Assembly (NCBI GenBank): GCA_965230565.1 | Contig: CBDDLH010000016.1 | Coordinates: 2,046,001 to 2,110,000 of the forward strand | Direction of reading: 5' to 3' | DNA length: 64,000 nucleotides | Source: BCD1 sp965230565 | GTDB taxonomy: Bacteria > Bacteroidota > Bacteroidia > Chitinophagales > Saprospiraceae | In this document: positions 45,150 to 55,040 of the stretch, one piece after another | Layout: the number at the start of each line of letters is the position of its first letter | How positions within the stretch are numbered: the first letter of the stretch is position 1 | Translations under genes and position numbers: made by a program | Notes under the pieces: model-generated | The model's database searches: none | What the model saw: the letters and a program-made list of their open reading frames with translations, nothing else | What the model was told of the DNA's origin: nothing

Positions 45150-46346
45150 CTAATTCTCCTGAAAGACACGAATGTAATCCACGATCATCCTTTGAGGAAA
45201 TTCAGTAGTTGCATCCGGATATCCGGGCCAGTTACCACCGACAGCAATATTAAAGATGAAAAAGAATTCATCATTAAACGGGTAGGGGTAAGTATTGGAA
45301 ATATCCGCATCAGTAATACTGAAATATTGATTATCGTCCACAAAAAACTTAATGGAGTTGTACTCCCAGATGATGGAAAAAACGTGGTATTCATCTGAGA
45401 ATTTTCCGCTACTCAGCGTGTAACCATTGCCAATATGATTACTCCACGTCTGTCCCTGAGGTCCTGAATGGATAGTTCCGTGAACCGTGGATGGTTCATG
45501 CCCCACTAATTCCATGATGTCGATTTCCCCACAAGCAGGCCATCCGATACTGGAAATATTATCCCCTAACATCCATAATGCAGGCCAGATGCCCTGACCT
45601 TCCGGTAAAATCGCACGGATGTCCACACGGCCGAAAGTAAATGATTGTTTGTCTTTGGTGACCAGGCGGGCAGAAGTATAACTGCTGCCACTATAATCTT
45701 CTTCTTTGGCTTCAATGATGAGGTTTCCATCAGAAAGGTAGGCGTTATCTTCGCGATCCGTATAATACTGCCATTCATTATTACCCCAGCCACTGGCACC
45801 TAATTCATAAGTCCAATCATTGGTATTTAGGGTTGAGCCATTAAATTCATCCTGCCACACCAAGTCATATCCTGCATAACTTTCGGGAGTGATGTATCCA
45901 TCCTCTGGTACATCCACATAGGTATCATCATTACGAATGGTGCCCAGGCCTTCGCCATTGGAAATGGTAGCATTTTGAGGGTTGGATAGAATTACTTTAA
46001 ATTCTTCATCATTTTCTTTATAAATGTCCCCGACAATTTCAACCTCGATAAACCCTTCTCTATCTCCGGCTGCAATGGTCAATGTTCCGGAAACCGGGAT
46101 GAAATCGGTTCCTTCCCCGGCAGTTGCTTCCTCTGTTGCATAATCCACTTTCACATCACCGGCGTATTCCTTACTGGTAGAGACTTTAAAACTTACCGTA
46201 GCGTTTTCATCACCTTCAAAAACGGTAACACTGGAAACGGATACCTTTGGGAAATCTGCTGCCGGAGGGTTATCATCATTTTTATCACCACAGGCCATTA
46301 CAGTAACCAGCAACATGCTGAAAATATAAGCGATTAACTTTTTCAT
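45150..46346 (-). CDS. GH16 endo-beta-1,3-glucanase (laminarinase-like) lipoprotein with Calx-beta domain
   Basis: 398 residues. Lipoprotein signal ('LVTVMACGDKND', Cys about 19). A Calx-beta domain (about 35-135: 'VFEGDENATVSFKVSTS', 'AGEGTDFIPVSGTLTI', 'ENDEEFKVILSNP') is followed by a GH16 jelly-roll catalytic domain (about 155-398) starting 'YDLVWQDEFNGSTLN'. The catalytic motif is 'GEIDIMELVG' with nucleophile E274, D276 and acid/base E279. 'RIDYIRVFQ'-type ending ('MIVDYIRVFQEN') is typical of bacterial laminarinases. It would be anchored at the outer membrane and make endo cuts in laminarin-type glucan. Confidence 0.92.
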   Translation of the reverse strand: MKKLIAYIFSMLLVTVMACGDKNDDNPPAADFPKVSVSSVTVFEGDENATVSFKVSTSKEYAGDVKVDYATEEATAGEGTDFIPVSGTLTIAAGDREGFIEVEIVGDIYKENDEEFKVILSNPQNATISNGEGLGTIRNDDTYVDVPEDGYITPESYAGYDLVWQDEFNGSTLNTNDWTYELGASGWGNNEWQYYTDREDNAYLSDGNLIIEAKEEDYSGSSYTSARLVTKDKQSFTFGRVDIRAILPEGQGIWPALWMLGDNISSIGWPACGEIDIMELVGHEPSTVHGTIHSGPQGQTWSNHIGNGYTLSSGKFSDEYHVFSIIWEYNSIKFFVDDNQYFSITDADISNTYPYPFNDEFFFIFNIAVGGNWPGYPDATTEFPQRMIVDYIRVFQEN

Positions 46347-46671
46347 TTATTTAAAAATTTAAAAATCTCTTCTCTACACTTTTAACTACAAAAATGGCCT
46401 AAAAAGCATAATTTGATCTCGCAGATAACGCAGAAAATTGAGACTAATATTCTAAAATGATCAGCGAAAATCAGCGTGAACTAAAAAGTGTACGTTAAAG
46501 AGAAAATAAAGTGATTATCAACTTTTTAAAAAAAATGTAAACACTTCGTTTTCAAAAAACCAAAACTTTACCAAATCATTCCCAGGGTTGAAACGGGAAG
46601 GCATTCTCAACATTTCCATACCTTCCCGTCATTCAATATCCTGTTGTTCAGATACTCAATTTCAATAATTC
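46347..46671. other. 325-bp intergenic region, no gene
   Basis: It is AT-rich. At about 46411-46483 there is a 'ctcgcagataacgcagaaaa ... gatcagcgaaaatcagcgt' stretch of a repeat type common between genes in this phylum. No clear promoter or terminator was found. The region separates the GH16 gene at 45150 from the lipoprotein at 46672 and may mark a break in the PUL transcript. Confidence 0.4.
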
Positions 46672-47538
46672 TTATTCAGCAACAAGGGTAAAGCGCCAGA
46701 CAGAACCACCCAAATCAGCGTAGACCACCATTCGATCAGCACTAATTTCTGAAATGCTGTAGGTCACAGATGACTGTGGAGTAGTAACTTCCGTCGTTGT
46801 TCCTACTTTATACAAGCCGATAAAAGCGCCTTCTCCAATTACACTCAACGTTGTTTCCGTTACACTAAAGGTATGCATTCCGGAATCCCATGCAGCGTAT
46901 TGTGCCGGCCATTCATCACTGGTATGGCAACCGATAGATAATCCAAGGTCGGCTGGCCATACTGTTCCGTTTCCATCCTCATCTGCCCAGAAGTCCCCAT
47001 TATTGTTATACTCCATTGATCCGTCAGCCCGAAAAATCCACTCATCATCCCAATGGCAATAACGGGTAGCTACATCATCCAGTGAATTACCCCACCAGGT
47101 TTCTGTAAGGTTAGGCCCAATATGCTCAGCATTGGCCTCCGGAGCCAGCTTCCACACTTTCTCATCACATCCCGTCAACAGCTGGAAATTTCCATAACAT
47201 GCATTAGGATCATCCTGGGTAACGGTCACCATCTGGCTGGTTGTACCATATCCTCCTCGATTGAAGGTAGTCATAATCACCTCGTATTCTCCCATAAAGG
47301 GAATATTCACCTCTGCGATCTCTCCCTCTGCTTTCCCACTACCTACAATATCCCACTGGGTAATAAAAGCTCCTTCGGTTGTATTTTCAAAAATAAAATC
47401 ATTCGGTGTATCTCCCTGAGTTATGGTAAAGGTCGGATTTGGGGGAGGTCCAAGGTCTGACTTCTCCTCGACAAAAGGTTCACAGGAGAATAATCCCAGC
47501 ACCACTAAAAATAAAATGCTATATCTTAAGTAAGTCAT
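46672..47538 (-). CDS. PUL-associated PKD-like surface lipoprotein (SusE/F-position glycan-binding candidate)
   Basis: 288 residues from the ATG at 47538, which yields a good lipoprotein signal ('LVVLGLFSCEPFVEE'). Residues of about 35-115 form a PKD-like beta-sandwich ('FTITQGDTPNDFIFENTTEGAFITQWDIVGSG', 'GEYEVIMTTFNRGG'). The C-terminal half is rich in Trp, Cys and Asp ('TETWWGNSLDDVATRYCHWDDEW', 'YNNNGDFWADEDGNGTVWPAD') and resembles lipocalin-like or glycan-binding domains of PUL lipoproteins. It lies directly between the two GH16 genes downstream of susCD, the position of surface glycan-binding proteins. Binding to beta-glucan is inferred. Confidence 0.75.
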   Translation of the reverse strand: MTYLRYSILFLVVLGLFSCEPFVEEKSDLGPPPNPTFTITQGDTPNDFIFENTTEGAFITQWDIVGSGKAEGEIAEVNIPFMGEYEVIMTTFNRGGYGTTSQMVTVTQDDPNACYGNFQLLTGCDEKVWKLAPEANAEHIGPNLTETWWGNSLDDVATRYCHWDDEWIFRADGSMEYNNNGDFWADEDGNGTVWPADLGLSIGCHTSDEWPAQYAAWDSGMHTFSVTETTLSVIGEGAFIGLYKVGTTTEVTTPQSSVTYSISEISADRMVVYADLGGSVWRFTLVAE

Positions 47539-47613
47539 TGTTAAAAGATTTTTATTGTTATCAAACTGCTCAGCAAGATCAATGGATCTTACCAAGTCAA
47601 AGTGTGTTGATCA

Positions 47614-48873
47614 TTATTGCAGAATTATTTTCTTCGATAAAGTCATATTTCCACTGTTTACGATAACCATATAGGTTCCCTTTTCAAGGTTGGAAACATC
47701 AATTTCGGTTGATGGCTCAAGTGAAGTGTGAACTAAAACCCTTCCGGAAACATCAACTATATCAACTGTATATTTTTCCGGATCCGTAATACGAATGTTT
47801 ACAATACCACTCGCAGGAATTGGAAAAACATCAAAGTTAATACCAGGTGCTTTTTCTTCAACTCCAACACTGGTGTCCAGTTCATAAACCTTCACCCAAT
47901 CAATGAAAACCGAACAAGGGAACTCAGCTTCCGGAATAATGGCTCCACCATAAGTGAACTGACTGCCTCCGACTCCACCACTAAGGATGGCGAACATATT
48001 ATGATCATATGGATACCATTCAGGGAAATGATGGGAGTATTCCGAAACGGCAACCCTCTTCCCCGTTGAATTTAAAATGGCAAACTGATCTTGTCCATCT
48101 ACCTGGAAGGCGCCGCCATCATTCAGATAATGAACATGATAAACAGTACTATCCACAAAGAACTCGATCCTGTCGTTATACCAGTCAATCCCGTAATTAT
48201 GGAAACCGGCACTTCCTGCATGCAGGTCCCCCTCTTCCGGAGGATAATTGCCATAACCTGGTTCAGCCGGCAAGGGAACTTCCTCAGTTTCATAACTGTA
48301 ATAAGCTCCCTGGTGGCCGTGATTCCAGGATTGCCACTGGTTGTTTTCCCAAAACCAGGCATAATGCACACTTCCCAGATTGTGGAAAGGAATGGAACCA
48401 ACGTATTCCATAATATCAATCTCTCCTCCCTGGGGCCACATGATCCAGTCCCAGCCTTCCGGGATTTCATCAGGCATCATCCAAAAGGCAAAGCCCTGCC
48501 CTTTGTATTTGACATCCCTTGGAAATACTCTTGCTACAATCCGATGCCCCGGTCCCCAGGAAGCTTTTCCAGCGGAGATTATCCTGCCGCTGGTATAGTT
48601 TCGATCAATGTACCACTCTTTTTTAGTGGTTATGACCAAACATCCGTCTTCCGCTCCCGGAACATCGTTTTCGAAAGTAACATTTTCAACCCTGGCTCTG
48701 TCCAGCTGCCCGGTACCCCAATCTCCATTTACTCCCGTTCCTGTCTCATAACTCCAGTTATTCAGGTCTAACTGACCATTATTGAAGTTATCTTCCCAGA
48801 TTAAATTGCCAATCTGACCATAAACCGGAAAGTTTAACAACAGGATTGATAGTATAAAAAGAATTGGTTTCAT
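47614..48873 (-). CDS. GH16 glucanase with T9SS sorting domain
   Basis: 419 residues. Signal peptide (about 1-19, ending 'PVYGQ'). A GH16 domain (about 22-325) has 'LIWEDNFNNGQLDLNNWSY' and the catalytic 'GGEIDIMEYVG' with E151, D153 and E156. It is longer than the 45150 enzyme, with an inserted Tyr/Trp-rich loop (about 165-215). A T9SS type A domain forms the end ('FDVFPIPASGIVNIRITD' ... 'LEKGTYMVIVNSGN' ... 'KKIILQ'). Two GH16 enzymes with different anchoring, one lipidated and one T9SS-exported, suggest division of labour between surface-bound and released glucanase. It starts 61 bp after susD. Confidence 0.92.
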   Translation of the reverse strand: MKPILFILSILLLNFPVYGQIGNLIWEDNFNNGQLDLNNWSYETGTGVNGDWGTGQLDRARVENVTFENDVPGAEDGCLVITTKKEWYIDRNYTSGRIISAGKASWGPGHRIVARVFPRDVKYKGQGFAFWMMPDEIPEGWDWIMWPQGGEIDIMEYVGSIPFHNLGSVHYAWFWENNQWQSWNHGHQGAYYSYETEEVPLPAEPGYGNYPPEEGDLHAGSAGFHNYGIDWYNDRIEFFVDSTVYHVHYLNDGGAFQVDGQDQFAILNSTGKRVAVSEYSHHFPEWYPYDHNMFAILSGGVGGSQFTYGGAIIPEAEFPCSVFIDWVKVYELDTSVGVEEKAPGINFDVFPIPASGIVNIRITDPEKYTVDIVDVSGRVLVHTSLEPSTEIDVSNLEKGTYMVIVNSGNMTLSKKIILQ

Positions 48874-48933
48874 AAAACAGTTAAGTCATCAAAGATTTTT
48901 AATCCTTAAAAACACACTTCAAATATCTCTGGA

Positions 48934-50454
48934 TTAATAACCCGGATTTTGCTTTAAGTTGCCTTCCGTAATATCGATTTCCGTTTGCGGAATAGGCAAT
49001 AATTCACTTTTACCTGCCGTGAATCCCTGGTCTCCAAGTTCTTCAACTGCTCGACCTGTTCTCACGAGATCAAAGAAGCGATGGCCTTCGGTAGCCAGCT
49101 CCAACTGACGTTCTCTGAAAATAAAGTCTAACAATGCTTGTCCGGTGAGTCCGCCCACAGGCTGTAAACTTACTCTCAGACGTACCTGATTCAGGTAACC
49201 GTTGGCTTTGCCATCATTTCCTCCGGCACGGGCATAAGCTTCTGCTGCCATCAAATAAACATCCGCCAAACGAATTTCACGAATATTGTAACTCCAGTTC
49301 AATGCAGGTTCACCATCCAATGCACGATCTTCCTGCAAACCGGCATATTTACGAATGAAGTAATCCGTATTCTGATATCCTTCTGTATAGGAAGCTCCCT
49401 GGTTCTTCAATTGATTACCATCAATAATGGTATGTTCAAAACGAGGATCTCCCTGCATGGTTTCAACAAGCTTTTCTGTTACCGGGCAGAAGCTCCATCC
49501 AACTGCGTAAAGCGGACCTACATAATCACGCATGCCAAAGAACTGTACATTGTAGTTCCCTTCTGTTCCATTGACAAAATTATCCCAGCCACCACGGTGA
49601 TTACCTGAGTGGTTGATCTCAAAAACAGATTCCTGGCCAAACTCATTTTCCAGTTTAAAAATATCCTCAAAGTTGTCCTCCAGGTCATAATGTCCGGAAG
49701 TGATAACTTCATCAAACAATTGAGCAGCTTCCAGCATTCTGGACTCATCGTTCTGGTAAAGGATCACTTTCCCGAGTAAAGCAGTGACTGCTCCTTTGGT
49801 GATTCGCCCCAACTCAGCCCCGGAAACAGTTTCCGGCAATTCAAAAGTATTGCGGGCATCATTCAGATCCTGTTCTATCTGAGCATACACTTCCGCGGCA
49901 GGAGCCTGAGTCTGCGAATAAATTTCGTCTGCTGAGAGTGTCTTGGTGATCAAAGGTACATTTCCGAAGAAACGCACGAGATCAAAGTAGAAAAAGGCAC
50001 GCAAAAATTTTGTCTCAGCAATAGTCCGGGCCTTAAATTCTTCGTCGAGGTCCTCTACTTCTTCTATTTTCTCTAACAATAAATTAGCTCTGTAAATGCC
50101 ACTGTAGCTTTTATTCCACAAACCCTGTTGAGGCCCGAGAAAGGGATCCAGTGTAAAATTATCAAATGCCACCCAGCTAGGCTGGTCTGAAGCATCACTA
50201 CCTCCGGCATAACAATCATCAGAAGCTGCATTCAACAACCCTAATTTCATTGTCCACGCATCATTGGTACCACCCCATTGTAAAACATCATAGGTAGCCA
50301 CAAGTGCCTGGAAAATTTCATCCTGATTCTGATAAAAATTGGATTCCAGTTGCTGACCTCTTGGTTCCAGCTCCAGAAAATCTTTGCCACAGGAAGCTAA
50401 TACCAATGCCGTGACGAAGAGGATTACATATTTATTTAAAATTATTTTTTTCAT
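48934..50454 (-). CDS. SusD/RagB-family outer-membrane glycan-binding lipoprotein
   Basis: A 506-residue SusD-like lipoprotein ('LVLASCGKDFLELEPRGQ', Cys about 22) that forms the lid over the SusC barrel and captures oligosaccharides. The TPR-like helical core ('KFLRAFFYFDLVRFFGNVPLITK'), the 'IREIRLADVYLMAAEAYARAGG' block and the C-terminal 'FIFRERQLELATEGHRFFDLVRTG' motif are diagnostic. The length is typical. It lies 49 bp downstream of susC. Substrate is inferred as beta-1,3-glucan from the neighbouring enzymes. Confidence 0.95.
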   Translation of the reverse strand: MKKIILNKYVILFVTALVLASCGKDFLELEPRGQQLESNFYQNQDEIFQALVATYDVLQWGGTNDAWTMKLGLLNAASDDCYAGGSDASDQPSWVAFDNFTLDPFLGPQQGLWNKSYSGIYRANLLLEKIEEVEDLDEEFKARTIAETKFLRAFFYFDLVRFFGNVPLITKTLSADEIYSQTQAPAAEVYAQIEQDLNDARNTFELPETVSGAELGRITKGAVTALLGKVILYQNDESRMLEAAQLFDEVITSGHYDLEDNFEDIFKLENEFGQESVFEINHSGNHRGGWDNFVNGTEGNYNVQFFGMRDYVGPLYAVGWSFCPVTEKLVETMQGDPRFEHTIIDGNQLKNQGASYTEGYQNTDYFIRKYAGLQEDRALDGEPALNWSYNIREIRLADVYLMAAEAYARAGGNDGKANGYLNQVRLRVSLQPVGGLTGQALLDFIFRERQLELATEGHRFFDLVRTGRAVEELGDQGFTAGKSELLPIPQTEIDITEGNLKQNPGY

Positions 50455-50503
50455 TTTTCTAGTTTTTATTGATAATGATCAGTTGTCCTGAGGAAACTAA
50501 CCA

Positions 50504-53500
50504 TTAAAATGTCGCATTGATACCGAACAAATAAAATCTCGCCTGAGGATAAATTCCGCGGTCCACACCATAACTTCCACCTCCGATCTCAGGGTCGAAA
50601 CCACTGTATTGTGTAAACGTCAGCAGGTTGTTTCCTGAAACATAAACACGAATTTTACCAAAACCGATCTTGTTTGTCGCAAGCCTTGGGATAGTGTATC
50701 CCAACTGCAGCGTTTTGATCCTGAAAAATGCGCCATTCTCAACATAAAAATCTGAACTACGGCTGAAGTTTTTGTTCGGATCATTCATTACCAATCTGGG
50801 AAAGGTGTTGGAGGTACCTTCACCCGTCCAGCGGTCGAGGGCATCTGTTGTCATATTGGCCATTTGCAGGTCAAAACGACGAGTGGCTATGAATACCTCA
50901 TTTCCTGCTACTCCCTGACCAAATACCACAAGATCAAAACCTTTAAAACCTACTGAAGCATTAATACCATAAGTCCAGTTGGGTGTTGGATCACCAATGA
51001 AACCACGGTCATCAGCATCGATGATTCCATTTCCATCCAAATCAACGAAACGGAAATCACCGGGTTGTGCATCAGGCTGGATCAATTCTCCACTGGAACT
51101 TGTATAAGCATCAATTTCTGCCTGGGTTTGGAAAATACCATCTGTTTGGTACCCATAGAAATAACCTACCGGAAGCCCTACTGCGGTACGGGTAATCTCC
51201 AATCCCTGAGGACTAAAGGTCTGTCCAGGCAGGAACTCTTTATCTGCTCCAAGGTCTGTAACCTCATTCTCAACATAGGAAATATTACCTGACAGATTCA
51301 GATCTACTGCTCCAAATTTATTACCCCATCCTAATTCCAATTCAACTCCTTTGTTGGACATGGTTGCGATATTACCAATTGGTCCGCCATTCCCAACATA
51401 ACCGGGAACAGCAATATCCAGCAACATTCCGGTAGTTTTCTTTTCAAACAAGTCAAAAGTCACACTGACCTTTCTGAAAATTTTGGCGTCAAACCCGATG
51501 TTTGTCTGGGTAGTCTCTTCCCAACGTAAATCTGGGTTAGCAATCGCATTTGGACTAACTCCATTTGTCAATACATCATTGAGACCAAAGGTGTAATTAC
51601 GAGCGCCTCCAACAAGGGAAACATACCTAAAATCACCAATCTGGTCATTACCGTTAACACCCCATGATCCGCGGATTTTGAGGAAGTTGACAATAGCGTT
51701 GTTGGTCAGAAAATCTTCTTCAGTCAAGACCCATCCGAGAGAAACGGAAGGGAAGTATCCAAATTTGTAATTAGATCCGAATTTGGATGAACCATCCACA
51801 CGCATAGTTGCGGAGAAGATATATTTACTCTTGTAGTTATAGTTTACTCTACCAATGTAAGATGCCAATGTTCCAACGTATTCATATCCCCAAAATGTTT
51901 GAGTTTCAGCAGGGGTTGGATATCCAAGGGAAGCATCTTCAAGATTATTAACAGGAATATCATATACGGTACCACCAATTCCCTGTCCTCTGTTACGTTC
52001 TGCAACGGTACCGGCCAGAATACTGAAATAATGATTCTCCAATTGTTTAGTGTAAGAAAGGGTATTTTCCCAAATCCAGTACAATCCCCTGTTCTGGTCA
52101 CGGCTGTAATTGTTAATGTCATTTCTGTTGTCAGAATTCAGGTAGAAAACAGGCGAGAAGCCTTCTCCATACCAGAACGCCAAATCCGTACCTATACTTG
52201 AACGGAACTTCAATCCATCGATGAATTTGATTTCAGCAAATGCGTTTCCTACAACTTTGTCACTTCCTCCATATCCTTGTTGAATTTCGAGTGCAGCGAC
52301 GGGATTCAAAATCTCTGAGGTCACATAACTGGAAATACCATAAGGTACTCCCTCTCCATTGGTCACCACAGGGAAGTTAGTGTAAATATCATTACTCAAA
52401 ACGTCAGGATCGGTTTCCAGAACCGGAGTAATCGGATCCAGATTTATAGCGCGTCCAAGAGGTGACCCCCACTCGGAGTTGGTAGAAACTCCGCTGGAAC
52501 GAGTCCTCGAATAAGCCAATGTATTACCAAAAGTAATATGGTCGTTGATATTATGAGTAGAATTGAGCCTTACCGTAAAACGCTGGTAATTGGAATTACC
52601 TTCAGCAACAATACCATCCTGGTCAAAATAGCCAAAAGAAACAAAATACTGGGATTTCTTACTACCGGCAGAAATACTCAATTCGTGGTTTTGCATCGGT
52701 GCATTATAATAGAAAACCTCATCCTGCCAGTCTGTTCCTTCCCCAAGAGACTGAGGATCTTCAAACAAGATCTGTCCTCCGGATGCTACGGATGATTCAT
52801 TCATTAAAGTAGCATATTCGGTAGCGTTTAAAACACCGAGTTTTTTCCATGGATTTTGCGTTCCGTAATAAGCATTGTAGTTTACCTCCAGTTTATCTTT
52901 AGCACCTTTCTTGGTGGTAACGAGAATTACACCACCTGCAGAACGGGCACCGTAAATGGATGCAGATGCAGCATCTTTCAATACTTCAATAGATTCGATA
53001 TCACCCTGGTTGAGGAAATCAATTCCGCCTCCTACCGGTACTCCATCAATAACATAAAGGGGTTCGCTGTTATTGATAGAGCTCGTTCCGCGGATACGAA
53101 CTGTAGACCCTTCTCCGGGTTGACCGGAATTAGAAACTACCCTTACACCAGAGGTACGTCCTTTCAGGGCATCTTCAATACGTGGGATAGGCATATCTTC
53201 GAGGTCATCTGCTTTAACTTTGGTAATAGCCCCCGTAACTACGGCTTTTTTCTGGGTACCATATCCCACAACAACGATTTCATCCAAATCGGCAATGTCA
53301 CTTTCCAAACTCATATTAATAACGGTTTGGTTACCTACGGTTACTTCACGGGAAGAAAATCCGGTATAAGAATAAACCAGCACCGCCTCCTTGCCGGAAA
53401 TCACTAATTCATAATTTCCATCAAAGTCGGTCACGGTACCATTTGTGGTACCTTTTTCCAGAATGGTTGCCCCGAATAAGGGTTCATTTGTACTCGCTTC

Positions 53501-53587
53501 GGTAATGGTTCCTGTTACTTTTATCTGAGCCCGAAGCGAAACAGAGCTGAGCAATACCAATAAAAGCAATAGATATTTTTGTCTCAT
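50504..53587 (-). CDS. SusC/RagA-family TonB-linked outer-membrane transporter
   Basis: A 1,027-residue TonB-dependent barrel. Signal peptide (1-20), then a carboxypeptidase-D-like regulatory domain (about 22-100: 'IKVTGTITEASTNEPLFGATI'). Next come the TonB box region 'LDEIVVVGYGTQKKAVVTGA', the plug (about 115-220: 'GVRVVSNSGQPGEGSTVRIRG', 'GDIESIEVLKDAASASIYGARSAGGVILVTTKKG') and the 22-strand barrel. The SusC signature 'RVDGSSKFGSNYKFGYFPSVSLGW' is present and the C-terminus is aromatic ('FYLFGINATF'). It imports oligosaccharides in complex with SusD. There is no N-terminal DUF4974/FecR-type signalling extension, so regulation is by the hybrid regulator at 56567 rather than an ECF sigma/anti-sigma pair. 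Confidence 0.95.
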   Translation of the reverse strand: MRQKYLLLLLVLLSSVSLRAQIKVTGTITEASTNEPLFGATILEKGTTNGTVTDFDGNYELVISGKEAVLVYSYTGFSSREVTVGNQTVINMSLESDIADLDEIVVVGYGTQKKAVVTGAITKVKADDLEDMPIPRIEDALKGRTSGVRVVSNSGQPGEGSTVRIRGTSSINNSEPLYVIDGVPVGGGIDFLNQGDIESIEVLKDAASASIYGARSAGGVILVTTKKGAKDKLEVNYNAYYGTQNPWKKLGVLNATEYATLMNESSVASGGQILFEDPQSLGEGTDWQDEVFYYNAPMQNHELSISAGSKKSQYFVSFGYFDQDGIVAEGNSNYQRFTVRLNSTHNINDHITFGNTLAYSRTRSSGVSTNSEWGSPLGRAINLDPITPVLETDPDVLSNDIYTNFPVVTNGEGVPYGISSYVTSEILNPVAALEIQQGYGGSDKVVGNAFAEIKFIDGLKFRSSIGTDLAFWYGEGFSPVFYLNSDNRNDINNYSRDQNRGLYWIWENTLSYTKQLENHYFSILAGTVAERNRGQGIGGTVYDIPVNNLEDASLGYPTPAETQTFWGYEYVGTLASYIGRVNYNYKSKYIFSATMRVDGSSKFGSNYKFGYFPSVSLGWVLTEEDFLTNNAIVNFLKIRGSWGVNGNDQIGDFRYVSLVGGARNYTFGLNDVLTNGVSPNAIANPDLRWEETTQTNIGFDAKIFRKVSVTFDLFEKKTTGMLLDIAVPGYVGNGGPIGNIATMSNKGVELELGWGNKFGAVDLNLSGNISYVENEVTDLGADKEFLPGQTFSPQGLEITRTAVGLPVGYFYGYQTDGIFQTQAEIDAYTSSSGELIQPDAQPGDFRFVDLDGNGIIDADDRGFIGDPTPNWTYGINASVGFKGFDLVVFGQGVAGNEVFIATRRFDLQMANMTTDALDRWTGEGTSNTFPRLVMNDPNKNFSRSSDFYVENGAFFRIKTLQLGYTIPRLATNKIGFGKIRVYVSGNNLLTFTQYSGFDPEIGGGSYGVDRGIYPQARFYLFGINATF

Positions 53588-53699
53588 AAAAATAGATTTA
53601 AAGGATGCCTAATGAATAAGACACCTTTTTTAATGGATACATTTGATACAAACCAGAGGAAAAAGGACCGGCCCGAAGCCAGTCCCTCCTCTGTAGGAA

Positions 53700-55040
53700 T
53701 TATTTACGATTTACTATTATCCGTTGAGTTTGTTGCATGCCCTGAGTCTCTACATTGATGAAGTAAAGACCATCTTCCAGCTGTGCAGCATCAAGTGTAA
53801 AGCGATCAGTTCCGGCAGGAATTTCAACTGCCTCTACCAACTGACCGATTGCGTTGAATACGTGAAGTGTTTTAAATTCAGTGTAATTTGCTCCGAAAAG
53901 CACCTGAGTTTCATTCTGAACAAGTGTAGGACGTACCTCAAACAGGTTATCAGCATAGTCCAGATCATTGGTACCTACGGAACATTCTGAACAGGTATTC
54001 CAGATGAAGCATACAGAAGCATCTCCCATTACTTCCAGGAACCTGTTAGTAAACCCACCATTGGTAACCGTACAAGGATCACCTTCATTGAACAATTCCT
54101 GGTCTACCCAATTATCAATGGAAAACTTATACTCATACTGACCTCCGTTAAGCGGAAGGGTAATAGAATAAACCATATCCCCATCATCATCGGTCAAAGG
54201 ATTCGCTTCTCCTGACCAACCATTCATTGTACCTGAAAGATAAACATTAGTAAAGGTACCGGAATAACTACTCATATCCACTTCAAAAGTAATGTCACCG
54301 GCATTTGGATCAGAACAATCTGTACTGGTGTAACAAAGGCCGAAACAAGTAGCAATGGTAGTATCTTGAGTGATAGGTCCCATGAAACGGTCGTTAAAGT
54401 TGTCCGGGTTAGCACAATCCTGTCCGGCGATATTTTCTTTACAGCTCCAGTCAGGACAAGCACCATTGGTGAAAGTATAGAAAGAAGAGAATCCAACAGG
54501 ACGCTCAACAGTCAGTGTCCATACACCGTCACCATCATCATCATTTAATGGATAATCTCCAGGGCCTCCGAAGTTGTCACCACCAGCGATATACAAACCG
54601 GTTTCATCAACATCGATAGCTCCCTCGCCTAATTCTATGGTGATCATAACGGCTTCACCACAGGCATAACAACTGTTGAAACAAACGGTAGGCAAGGTTT
54701 CATCAAGAGCAACCACTACTGCTCTGTTGTGGAATTGCCCGCTTGGGTCAGTCACTGTACAATCTTCAAGTCCATTGAATTCTTCCTGAGCTGCCCAACC
54801 ATCCAATTGGAATTTGTACTCATAGGTGCCTGGGTTAAGGCTCAAGGTAGTTGTCCATGTTCCGTCACCATTATCTGACATTGGATTAGCATCAGCAGAC
54901 CAGTCATTGAATTCACCACTCAGAAAAACAGTGGTAAAACTTCCAGCATAATCATTCATGTCTACATTGAAAGTAATGTCTGCAGGTTCAGAACTTCCAC
55001 CGACTACTTCAAGGTTGTCGAAGTAATAAGTTGCATCAGC
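53700..55040 (-). CDS. PUL carbohydrate-binding T9SS protein, 3' part (starch-binding-like modules and sorting domain)
   Basis: Remaining ~446 residues of the protein begun at 55563 (repaired length about 620). After the last strand of the N-terminal sandwich come three E-set/CBM48-like modules. Two are closely similar: 'ITFNVDMNDYAGSFTTVFLSG' with 'GTYEYKFQLDGW', and 'ITFEVDMSSYSGTFTNVYLSG' with 'GQYEYKFSIDNW'. The middle one is diverged ('GLYIAGGDNFGGPGDYPLND'). Cys-rich linkers (CYACG, CKENIAGQDC, CSECS) probably form disulphides. A T9SS type A domain ends it ('FEVRPTLVQNETQVLFG' ... 'LEDGLYFINVETQG' ... 'QRIIVNRK'). It has no catalytic motif and is probably a surface glycan-binding protein. 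Confidence 0.8.
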   Translation of the reverse strand, partial: ADATYYFDNLEVVGGSSEPADITFNVDMNDYAGSFTTVFLSGEFNDWSADANPMSDNGDGTWTTTLSLNPGTYEYKFQLDGWAAQEEFNGLEDCTVTDPSGQFHNRAVVVALDETLPTVCFNSCYACGEAVMITIELGEGAIDVDETGLYIAGGDNFGGPGDYPLNDDDGDGVWTLTVERPVGFSSFYTFTNGACPDWSCKENIAGQDCANPDNFNDRFMGPITQDTTIATCFGLCYTSTDCSDPNAGDITFEVDMSSYSGTFTNVYLSGTMNGWSGEANPLTDDDGDMVYSITLPLNGGQYEYKFSIDNWVDQELFNEGDPCTVTNGGFTNRFLEVMGDASVCFIWNTCSECSVGTNDLDYADNLFEVRPTLVQNETQVLFGANYTEFKTLHVFNAIGQLVEAVEIPAGTDRFTLDAAQLEDGLYFINVETQGMQQTQRIIVNRK